From Ampullaceana balthica (taxonomy: Eukaryota > Mollusca > Gastropoda > Lymnaeidae), in the NCBI GenBank assembly GCA_944989445.1, contig CALYLW010000431.1, positions 372,001 to 436,000 on the forward strand: 64,000 nucleotides of DNA, in the 5' to 3' direction. The notes beneath the pieces are model-generated. The model saw only the letters and a program-made list of their open reading frames with translations, made no database searches and had not been told where the DNA came from. This document shows positions 10,501-22,800 of the stretch, piece after piece (position 1 is the stretch's first letter; every line of letters begins with the position of its first letter). Position numbers and translations under genes: made by a program.

Positions 10501-13500
10501 GAGATATTTCGTTAATAATGAATTTAATGATCATAAAATTATGGCACTGATAAAACATAATTTTTATTCTACCATTTAGACTCGACAAACATTACAATCA
10601 TCAGTAACTCAAGCTCATCCGGTAAGCTCAATGTTTCAATTACGCCATACAAAAGCAAATAAACCACTAAAATATTTGTGCCAGTTTCCAAATGCAGGAT
10701 TACAATGTGTTTGACATGTTCACTCTATAACAAAATATTCACTTTATTTTAAAAATATTACGTTATATATGATTTATTATATTATTTTTTTCTGCCACTA
10801 GTTTGTTTGTTTGTAACTGTATCAAGTTGAAGAACCAAATAAAATAGCAATCATCTCAACTTCCAAATATATTTCAAACATAATTTATCTCTATGTAGGT
10901 TCTTGGTCCAACAGTACTTACGGAAATGGCTCTAACGGGGAGTTTTGTATAGGCATAAATTTTTTTAAACTATTTTTTTAAAACTTCAGTCCTATCTAGC
11001 AAATAAATATATATAAATATACATTTTTCCTCATTAGGTTTTAGGTATTCTTAATTATCATACGCTGCAGTGACTACCCCCCCCCTTGGATTCTATGTTG
11101 TGATATGTATCTTTATATATAAATATATGTGTGTGTGTGTATGTGCTTGTATTTATAGAGGCGTGGCATTCTTTCGTATTAGAAATGACGACAGACGATA
11201 GAGTAGCTATTTGGCACTTCTTCAAATGGTTTATTTAAACCAATATTACAATGGTGACCCGTGACCGCCTTCCAGAATGTTCTGTTTGTTGTACAGGCAT
11301 CTCCAGCCTGATGGACTCTTACACCGCTGCTCTCCAGCTGGAACGTTGCTTGTATTTGATCAACCAGCCGTTGATTCTAGCTTCTTTCGCGTTTCTTATG
11401 CATACGTCTTTGCATTGAAGTCATTGTAATTGTATTATAAGTCTCGTTCCCTAACTAGCTTTACATACAGCAGTTTATGTAGAGAACGCTTTCCTCCATT
11501 CTCCTCACATGTCCTAAACAGCGAAAGTGCTTCTTGACTGGAGGGGAGAAAAAGGTTTAACATTAATGTTTGCATTCGGAAATTTGGTCTAAATAAATAT
11601 GATAAAAGGAAAGAAAAAAACCTGATCGACTGAATTTTGAAAGGACGTAAATTGGTTTTTACTGAATTATATGGCACTTTCCAACACACTACAGCTTTTT
11701 TTTCCTTTCATAATTATAATGCTTTAATAAATTATAAGTTAAAAGTTAGTATAAAGCAAAGAGATGACATGTCTTTTCTTCCATTGCGGCCAATGGTCAA
11801 ACGTCACTTCTGTCAATGTTACTAATGGTGAGTCCCGGAAGCTAACTTACAAATTAAGTTTACATGTGTGTTATACTTATCAAATACATCACAAATATTA
11901 TGTTCATTAAAATTAAACATACTAGCTGGAGAGTGATTACACTAAATCTCAATCCATTGTTGTTTTAAGTTTAAGTATGAAGAACACTTATAAACTGTTT
12001 CACAATACATTTTGACATTACCCATTATTTTTGTTAAATGTGACTCTTAAATTTCCTAGACCTTTACATATTTCTGCCAGTTCATTATCGCACTTCGTCA
12101 TCTGATGTCATTTTAAAATAAAAGTAACTCGTTACAAGTATTATTTGAATTTTTATTAGAACATAAAACTAAAATGCTACCTTATATTTATCAGACCTAA
12201 ACAAGAATATGCATCAACTTCTGTGTTGGGCCCTTTTGCCAAAGAAAACATAGATAAACTAAAACAAGTTTTTTTGAAAAGCTGCACAATTCATTACTGA
12301 TGAATCTTCGCAATTGACAATAGTAGACCATTAGTTAAATTTAAATCACTAAACCTATAAATAATCGAGTATAGAAGAACAAAGAGCAAAGTAGTAATAA
12401 TACAAAATGCATTAAATTCTAAATTTGATATAAAACACAATACATCAACAATTTAATAAAATACTGGGACAAGAAATAATTAGGATACAAACACAAACTC
12501 ATACACACCGTTTTCTTTCCTCGTCTTGCATTCGGGGGATGAATGTGTTGCCTAAACAAACTAGTAAATAGAAAACACTAAAGAAATTAAAAAATCTAAA
12601 GACAATGCAAGATTAGAAGTAAATCATAGAGAGCCGTAGGACGCAATAATCTTACGGATAGAATGAGCGCAGAACCTTTAATAATAAAGTTACATGTACG
12701 ATTTTATTAGCAACATGTGATTAATTTGTAAAAAACTCTACTTTTTAGCGCTAGCCCTTATCTACATTTGGAGAAATTTCTGATTTTTAAATCTGTGTAA
12801 AGCTTAATTCTCAAGCGTGCACTAGGCTAGGCCCAAATAGGAACTTTGGATGACACCTTTTGCACTCCCTAAGTAGGTCATCTGGGGAAGGACACATGTA
12901 CAGGTCTTCACATGCCTTGATTTTCTATAAATCATTTGGACCAGACTGACAAGGTTGACCTTTGAATTAGGAATGTTTAATTTCAATGAAAAGTGAATGA
13001 TGATAGTTAAGCAACCTAAAGATACAATTTTAAACCTGAATGATGATTGTTGAGTAACATAAAGATACTATTTCACTTTTTACTGCACTAATTTTAAATT
13101 AGATCCTATCAAATACTATCATTCCTAACAAATCAAGAAGAAAAAAGATTCTCATCAGTTTTGAAGAATGTTTAGGAACGCAGTTTCGATGTTTTCCTCT
13201 AAGACTCATGTGTAAAGGACAAAACCTGAACAAGTCTAAACAAACCACCAGTTATTTTATCAGATAATGACCAGCAATGCTTATAATTTTAAATTGTGAA
13301 ATAGTTCCCAAGATGGCTCCTTAATCTACTTTTTTTAAAAATTATATTTGTCATTGTCTATATTTGTTTTGTTTTCTTCTGACAGCGAATTGCTTTAAAT
13401 TGTTGGGTTCATCCTTTCTTGTTTTTTTTAATATGGCCAAGCTTAAATCTTAAACCACTTTTCTTTACATCTTGCAATCGAATTAATCAGCTGCTTGGTC

Positions 13501-13589
13501 TAAAGTCTTGCTAAACGAGGTTTTAAAGTTACTATTCCAGATTAGCTTAGTGCTAACCCCCGTAAACTTTCTCCAAAAAAAATAATAAA

Positions 13590-13669
<80 letters not shown>

Positions 13670-13679
13670 ATATATATTT

Positions 13680-13746
<67 letters not shown>

Positions 13747-13756
13747 ATATATATTT

Positions 13757-13810
<54 letters not shown>

Positions 13811-16800
13811 TTGCAGAAACGGAGCATTTTTGAAAGCTATTTTTTTCAAATCCTAAACTTTAAGTGTGTAAAACCATTCTCAACATCCATTCATGTCACT
13901 ATGAGTTTATGAGTCATTAACAGTTACCGATTCCACGTCACCCGCAGGAGAGGCAATCTTTGTACCCTGCTGTAAAATTAAATAATGGGTCTGAGTGTTA
14001 TACTGAATTTATAGTGACTGGATTTAGATGGATTAGTTATCAAAATAATTCAATAGTTACGGGTAACTTTGAAAGCAAATATGATACGGGATAGTCTATG
14101 ATATTAACTATGTTGCGTTGATATTTCCTACTGTTTTTTTTATTACACGATCATGAGAGTGATCCAAATCGAAACGACTTTTCTCAAATGTATTTTGAAT
14201 AGCTACAAAATATCTCATAGGAATTCACAACTCTGTTTCACCACAACAAAATCTAGAACAACTATTGCAACATTTTAAAGGTTGCGATGGATAACGGTGC
14301 GGTCTACATTTTGGGCCGTCCATAAAGTACGTCACGCTCCAGAGGAGGGGGGGGTGTAAGTAACTGTGACAGTTTGTGACAGGGGAGACGTGTGTGACGT
14401 CACGGTGTTTTCTATTAAATTTTAATTATTTTGTTAATAAAAATGAACACATTTGTTTGAAAGTGTGACGTACTTTAGGGGGGGGTCTTAGATTTGTGAC
14501 AGTTTTTGACAGGGGGAGGGGGGAGTTAAAAATGGTAAAAAAATAGCGTGACGTACTTTATGGACGGCCCCTAAATTAAATTGTATACGCCTACGCGATT
14601 CTATGTTTAATGTTCCGTAAAGGACTAACGGACCGAGTGTGCTTTTCGGAAGAGAATTGTTAAATCATGGGCGTAATTAACAAGACGAGAATATGATGCT
14701 TTTCAAATAATTAAAAGCTTCGCGTATTCTACAGGACAATAAAAATCCTTAAAATGAATAATTAATTTGATACAGTATTGCCAAAAATTCATTTGTTTTC
14801 TCTTCCAAACCACAAGATAAGATTCTGTGTTCAGGTCTTGTTCGCTTCCTATTTAGTTACGCTCATGATTTAAACTAAGAGTGCACAAGTTGACTAAATG
14901 TTTCACATTTTAAAATTTCAATGTGGTTCTGTCCTGAATTATATTCGCTTATAACAAAATATGTCTACATTTTGTCAAGTTATCACATATATTATGTGTG
15001 TGTGTCACGTATCCATGTTTGCGTGTTGTAACCACCAGTCCATTAAATTGCTATACTATAATATGTAATGACAAAACTCAACTACCTACTCATTACTAAA
15101 ATTTTAGCACCAGAACATGAAGTTTGACATGGAACTGATAAAGTGGATAATGGGTCGTCCATAAATGATGTCACGCACCCTAGGGGGGAAGGGGTCCACA
15201 CATTTGTGACGATGTGTGACGAGGGGAAGGGGGTGTTTTAGAAATGTGACGTTTCATCAAACGCGAAACTTTAAATAAAAGTTCCACGTAAATAGTTGAT
15301 TGCTTACAATTTTTTTAATAACGTTTTACATAGAGCTTCACGCGTGTTACGATATCAGAGTGCAGCCTCACACTAAAGACATAGTTAAATGATAAAAAAG
15401 TGATTTGAAACATGCTCTTTTTCAAATAGAAAATACCGCTTTAATGGGGGGGGGCACCGCAAAGCTTTGTGACGTCATATTGGAGGGGGGTCTAAGTTTT
15501 TGTGACGACACGTGGCGAGGGGGGAGGGGGAGGGAAAAATCAGCCAAATTTGCGTGACGTCATATATGGACGGCCCCAAATAAATAATTAGTTTTGTAAA
15601 TTATGTCAGAAAATTGGCGATACAATTTTTATTTTAAAAACCTATCAGTTCAGTTAGCATTAGTTAAAAAATATAATAAATTTAGGTAACAAACGTTTAT
15701 TCGTGTATATTATATGGTATTATCATGGTCATTTGTTCTTTGCCCTTTGATCATTATAATGTGCATTACAGTAGCTAATTATTTATTTATTTCTTTTTTA
15801 TACTTCAAATCTGTAAAATGGTTGATTTTGCTTCTATTTATGAAATATCAATTTTTATTTTTTAAATTTAGGCGGATGGGCCAACAGTACATCAACTAAC
15901 ATGAGTAAGTTTTAAAAATAAACTTTATTGACACGAGTTTCTGGCATAAACAACACTTCGAGCCCTCCACACTTAAAAATACCAACTATATAAACCTAAA
16001 TTTAAATTTTAAAAAACAGCAAACGCATCTCCCTACCCACCTTATGGTCAACATTTGATTTATTCATTTTATCATAAGAAGTAGGGGGGGTGGTTGCATA
16101 AAAAGAAGCCCACTATGGCGGAAGTATGACAAGAAAATGTAGTTTATTTAGCTACCAGCAGACGATGGAACAGCTTACTACCGTGCGAGCCTATGTGGTC
16201 TCAACATCTTCCCCCTGAGTCCATGAATAGTAACATGAAAACTTTTTACAAAGGAAACTAATATTTATGTCTTTTAAAAATTGCATTGCACTATGTTATT
16301 AATTCAATAATTAATTCAACTCTCAATTTTGAATCCCTTTCAATCCCTTGAACCAAATATTCATAATGAGAGTTTGTGTAAGCTAATTTTGGTAAATTTT
16401 TAGTTCATCCGATGTGAGTCTTTGACACTAATAAATTAATAATAATTTTTTGTTTCAAAATAAATAAAACCCCTGTTTCAGTATATAAAGAGGGAGGAAG
16501 TACTTTAAAAAAAAACATTTCTTCCGAATATCCTTGAAGAATTTAAAACAAAATAACAACTAAGATGATGGGGTGGAGCTACGTTTACCATTGCCCACCC
16601 CCGGGAGGGTGAGGAATTTTTTTCTCACTGTCTACGAGTAAAAAAAAATTGCTCGGCAGTTGATCTACCAATAACCCCAACCTTTCATACGGTAAAAAAA
16701 TGCTGTCCTTGGAGGACCACCACATTGTAATTCTTAAATATGAACTCCATGAACGTATTTTATTTTATTCTATAGCTTACCACTGGAACCAAACAACTTG

Positions 16801-19800
16801 GTGGGAATACATGTTCTTTTACAGAGAAGGTAAGTTCATGGTCTTATTTGGTGATTTCGAAATATGTTATAATAATTTAATAATGTTTTAAATTTGTGTT
16901 TGTTTTATGTATCCACGTGATGTTTGTAGACTTCAAATAAATATGTTATGTTTAGCATTTTCAATAACAGTACCTTTGCTCTTTAAAAAAATGAGAGAGC
17001 GAGAGTGAGAGAAAGTGGGATTTTGAGAGGACATTAGAGAGAAATTAGTGGAAAGAGAACAGTGTGCTTTAAAGCAGGTGTAAGAAAACTTGGTTTAGTG
17101 AGAAGTAGAATTTTTTTCTCTTCAATGTGTTTTGTTTATAACAGAAAATTAAAATGAAAAGAAAATAGAAAGTGGGAAGGGGATGAATCCCAAAAGAAAC
17201 AAGGTACACAATAAACGTATACATATCAATTGTTTGGGGTGGGGATTGGGGATATAATTTTTTAGATTTTGTAAGATGAGGGTGGATAATTAGAGAAGAT
17301 TGCCATGACGTAAATTTAAATCTAACTTATCATCTTCCATTCTTTGCCAGATTTAAGTTGGAGCTTCACAGAGTGGTATTGGTACTTCCAAAAATGTGAG
17401 TTTACATAAACACATTGAGTAGATCTGAGGTTAACATAAACACATTGAGTAGATCTGAGGTTTACATAAACACATTGAGTAGATCTGAGGTTTACATAAA
17501 CACATTGAGTAGATCTGAGTCTTACATAAACACATTGAGTAGATCTGAGTCTTACATAAACACATTGAGTAGATCTGAGGTTTACATAAACACATTGAGT
17601 AGATCTGAGTCTTACATAAACACATTGAGTAGATCTGAGTCTTACATAAACACATTGAGTAGATCTGAGGTTTACATAAACACATTGAGTAGATCTGAGT
17701 CTTACATAAACACATTGAGTAGATCTGAGTCTTACATAAACACATTGAGTAGATCTGAGGTTTACATAAACACATTGAGTAGATCTGAGTCTTACATAAA
17801 CACATTGAGTAGATCTGAGTCTTACATAAACACATTGAGTAGATCTGAGGTTAACATAAACACATTGAGTAGATCTGAGGTTTACATAAACACATTGAGT
17901 AGATCTGAGGTTTACATAAACACATTGAGTAGATCTGAGTCTTACATAAACACATTGAGTAGATCTGAGTCTTACATAAACACATTGAGTAGATCTGAGT
18001 CTTACATAAACACATTGAGTAGATCTGAGGTTAACATAAACAAATTGAGTAGATCTGAGGTTTACATAAACACATTGAGTAGATCTGAGTCTTACATAAA
18101 CACATTGAGTAGATCTGAGTCTTACATAAACACATTGAGTAGATCTGAGTCTTACATAAACACATTGAGTAGATCTGAGTCTTACATAAACACATTGAGT
18201 AGATCTGAGTCTTCATGACTTATTATTGATAACTGAAGACATCTGGCTTCTTATCTATAAAAATTGCAAACTAATCTAAAAGAGTGATACACTCTCCCAC
18301 TTTTCAAATTATGTAATACCACGTGTTTTTAAAGATCTTGAAATCAATTCCTGTACCCACATCATTTTACGTCAATTATACATATATTCTATCAATATTT
18401 TAATGTCCCTAAAACAGTGTATATTATGATTACATGCTAAATTTAATTTCCATTTAAAAAAGCAGTAGGCACTAAAGGCGTTTATGTCACTTTTAAGACA
18501 CTCTTTTTTTTATAAGATATAAATATTTTATTGCTTTAGGTAGCCTGTATCATCTCGTCATGTTTGCGTAAGAAATTGTGTTTCTAGCATTAAAGAGCTA
18601 CAAGTATGTCGAAATAGTTCGAATGCACAGAAGAGCGCCGCCGCAATCATTATTTAACTTTAATTAATTTTTGTTGTTATTTTTAGCCTGTTTTAAAAGT
18701 AATTTTACGCTCAAGGAGAAAAAATGAAGAAAAAAAATGAAGAAAGGAATAACTATCACTAAACCTACCCCTAACCCTAAAACATATCACTAAACCTACC
18801 CTTACCCTATTAAAACCTATCACTAAACCTACCCCTAAAACCTATCCCTAAACCTACCCCTAAAACCTATCACTAAACCTACCCCTAACCCTAAACCCAT
18901 GAAAAAAAAATTAATTATGTTTTTAAAAAATGTAAAGTTAAGAAAGAAAAAAAACAACGCCCCCAACTAAAATCGAACCCCAGACCTCTATTTCAGAGGT
19001 CGGTCGCTCTATTAATTTGACCAACGAAACTGCTGACAAAATTCGTTCTTTTTAAAATTATAATAAGAAGGCTATAAATATAACGCTAACTCTTTTAATT
19101 TAAGAAACATGATTTCTCACTCTTCAATTTTAAGAAACAAGATTTATTACAAACATGACGAGATTATACACACTACCATTGCGGTATTATAAAGCATTTG
19201 TTTTATTTATATTTGATTTTTCACAAGCGCTATAACTCTAATTATAGAGCGTTTCTGAGTCAGGTAATCAGTCAATAAATTATGAAGGTATTAATATAAT
19301 AATGAAGTAGGGCCTAGAGATTTCAGAAGAAATTAAAAATAGGAAATACAAAACATTTCACTATCCGCATTTAAAAATCTAATCAAAATGCAAAACTAGA
19401 CTTAAATGATGGATACGCAATAATCTTCTGTTTAGAAGAAACGTCTTTAAAATATAAGATACGATTCAAAGTCCCTTTCAGACCTCCTAAATTGGAACAC
19501 AATTACATACTGATTGTCATGTGAACATATTGGCATGGATATGATGAAATCATATCCAAAGTATAGTAGTAGTTAATAACTTTGGAAATGATACTTTCCG
19601 AGTTCATCTTCTCACTTCATTTAGTCGTCAAATATTTGGTTCCTAACTTGAGTCTATACAATTATACTTTCCAGCTGAACTGACATTGACAAATTGGAAC
19701 TACACTGCCTGGAACTTACTCATGATGGCAAACTTGCAAGGAGGAGGTGAACATTCTTAAAATAATAAAGCAATTTTATTTTGATTCAACAACATGATTG

Positions 19801-22800
19801 AAAAGATCTTTGCAAGACATTAAAATTTCTATATTCTACAAAATTTTACCAAAGAACATCAGCCCTTTTAGTAAAAAGATATTTATGAGCCATGAGATAC
19901 AGAGAGTAGGCAGAAATCTTCAACCCATTGAGGGCGAATAGTGTGCATTTCGCCCCTTTCCCAGAGGGTCTTTTGATCTTTGGCATTCCTATCTGGGCGC
20001 AGTTGAGTGTGAAGCCTGCTCCCCCCCACCCAGCACCAGACCTCTCTGTGAGGTCGAGCCCATCCCTCGGGTTATCCACAAGGGTTCTAGTGTTTTTGGT
20101 TTGGCATTGCCAGGCACCTGCTGGTAGAATGCCCTGGGCTGGCGGTGGATTTAGATGGCAAAAACCCAATACCTGTGGAAAAGTACCTTTACGGCGATGC
20201 CCACTTGATGAGGCTCGGCTGCAATAAAATGAGCCGGGTCTTAAAAGTGTAAACTCTAACCCCAAAGAGAATGTCACATTCAAAGTAAAAAGATATATCA
20301 ATAATTATCAGTTAGTTTTTTTTTAATTAGCGATCATTTGAAAATTTTTGCTATTTTTTGTTGAAAATTATCCACCAAATAAAGTAACAGCCCATAAATT
20401 CAGAGCGATTATAACAACCTAATAATAATCACAGTATTTTAAATGAAAATTTTGTTAATAATTGGTGTGACTTTTCAGGTGTTCAGTGTAAAGAAAGTAT
20501 GATAATTCAGGTGGAAAATGCAGTCATCTTGAACGTCTTTACAGCTTTAAATAAATCAAGAGAAAACCGAACTACAGCTTGCTTGTAAGTATTCATATAA
20601 AATGTAAATAAAAACACATTTTATATTGAGTTTAAAAGTTTAAAAAAACTATTAATTTTGAAAAGGTTGTCTTGAAACCTGAACTATTAGAAGACATTAT
20701 TGAAATTGATGTATTTCACACAATCATGTCAAATCCCTAAAATATACTAAAATCATAAAAATCACTATGAAAGGAAGGTAATTTTACCATGTCTATCAAA
20801 TTGACGTTTCCCAAATCTCATGATAACAACATTCTATTTCTATCTTACTATAATCTTTTCATTAGGTCTCTGAAAGATTCCCATCATGCTAAGTAAAACA
20901 GTTTTACAAGAATGCAAAAACGAAGAAGAAAATGAAGATCTCAGCATTTGGGCATCATCATCACCATTCTCTGTCATGCGCTACTCTCGCTTAATGCACA
21001 TCAAAGAGTTTGTTACTACTTATCAACTTTTGTGTGCTTCCACTGCATCAGGTAGCCATCATTAAAATCATAATTTAAGTAAAAATAATATTTAATTCAA
21101 CTGTTCTTGACTCCAGAAAAAAAGAATGTCAAATTGCAGATATAAATAGATCAATTAGTCATGTGCATAAAAAATTTATTCATTGAAAAAAAAGCTCATA
21201 AACTAAAAATAATTTTTTTAAATATAATTGCAGATGTTAACTATGGTGAGGAGTTTGCTGAAATAGATATGGCCTACCAAGAAGCAGGTGAAGAAATATT
21301 ATAGTTACCTCGTCAATGCCTGAAATTAATATTTATATAAATACATGTGATTACTAGTAAATATTGAAATAACATTTATTTTTTTGTTGCTGAAATTCTT
21401 AGGTAGAATATTCAATGCATTTTTATATGTATATTTACAGTTTAAAAAGAAAATGTTTAAATATGCTAAATGAAGACATGATCCTATAATGAATGTAGTT
21501 TAAACTTACATATAAACTTTCAGGTGAACAATGCGATCTAAGAAAAGTCAGAGATTCCTTCCTTTCATTCTTCCGCCTTGAAATGAACTGGGAAAGCATT
21601 CACGTTTGCAAGTAAGATCTCATTGATTTTAAATAATATATTAGAAGCATTTTGCATGTTATATCATTAAAAGAGTCCATCAACACAATAGGACAAATCA
21701 AATTTTTACATGTTATTTCTAACTTCTTAGAGATGCAACAATGGCAGCTGAAGCTGTGGCCCTTTCACTGGCATCCTGCAACTGGGAGGTACGCTCTTCA
21801 TTATCTCTCTTAGTGTTGGTGATACAGAATATGAGGAGGACCATCTGCACACCACCATCATGCAATGTTGACTATTCTGACATGTGCTTGGTGAATGCTG
21901 AATTAACCTTACATGACCATGAGCAGGAAATAAATAGAGGAATAAACATGACCTCAATCTCTCTCAGTAATAGTTCAGTTCAATGGAATTTTAGTATTCC
22001 ATTGGCTAATGCCAGTTTGGAGAATATTAGATCCACCGTTTGCAGGTATGAAATTTTGTAATCTTTATTTATAAACCTTCCATTTGAGTAAATGCATAGC
22101 AGCATTTTTACCTTGTTATTTGACATAAAATATTTTTGAGGTTCTAAATACCTGAAATATTCAACTAAATTATCTTCATTAGGATACTAAACTACATATC
22201 CATAATAATGCAATTTTTTAAAATAACATAATTTAAAATATGACATACATGAACTTGACTTGTATTGATCCAAATTAATGGAAATGTTTTTTTTATTACA
22301 CTCTAGAAATTCATCTTTAGTGCATAAATAAATACATATTTTATATAAATAAGAGCTAGAATAACCTTTAAAAAATCTTTAATATTCCAGTATAAATGAT
22401 AATTCTAAAATAAAATAAAGTAACTTATAAAGAAATTTAAAGATAAGCTATATGTTTGAATTATGAAACTGTTGCTTTAGTCGAGATAAACTGAACGCTT
22501 TGGTTTTGATTTCAACTGAAAGTACAAAAAAAGTTAACTTTGTCTTACATACAATAAACTTAACAAATTAAATGTTAAAGTTATGGCAGATAAATATTTA
22601 AACACTTTTTTCATTATCAAAATATTGTGCCTTGTCTATGTTGAGAACATTTACATTTATCTGATTTGAAAAAAGAAAAAGCTTTCTTAATAATGTGTGT
22701 ACCTAGAGTAGGGCCCCCTTGGGCAGGAGAAGAATTCAGCTCCCTCGCCTCACCCCCTATCCTCTCCCCTCCCTGTCTCACCCTTTCTGACTGTATCCCA

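Noticed and set aside
11764..11827. Using AG at 11760-11763 as acceptor for the relic exon
   Set aside because: Joined to the previous exon it makes TAG, and there is no pyrimidine tract before it.
13658..13849. ORF rich in YIYIYI
   Set aside because: Translation of the (AT)n tract.
17397..18213. Possible CRISPR-like array of regular repeats
   Set aside because: Repeats are head-to-tail with no unique spacers, and the DNA is eukaryotic.
17415..18218. 267-codon plus ORF of repeated [10 protein letters not shown] and minus ORFs over the same span
   Set aside because: Generated by the stop-free 30-bp intronic minisatellite; no start, splice or composition support.
18752..18900. Interstitial telomere
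   Set aside because: Units are CCTAAACCTACCCCTAA-like and irregular, not a regular TTAGGG array.
18957..19032. Functional tRNA gene
   Set aside because: Acceptor stem does not pair and no terminator or CCA context; more likely a SINE head or pseudogene. The same holds for 52262-52325 and 56143-56216.
20867..20893. Acceptor at 20865-20866 (TTCATTAG) for the second exon of cassette 1
   Set aside because: In the required phase it meets TAA at 20893-20895; the AG at 20892-20893 gives an open frame.
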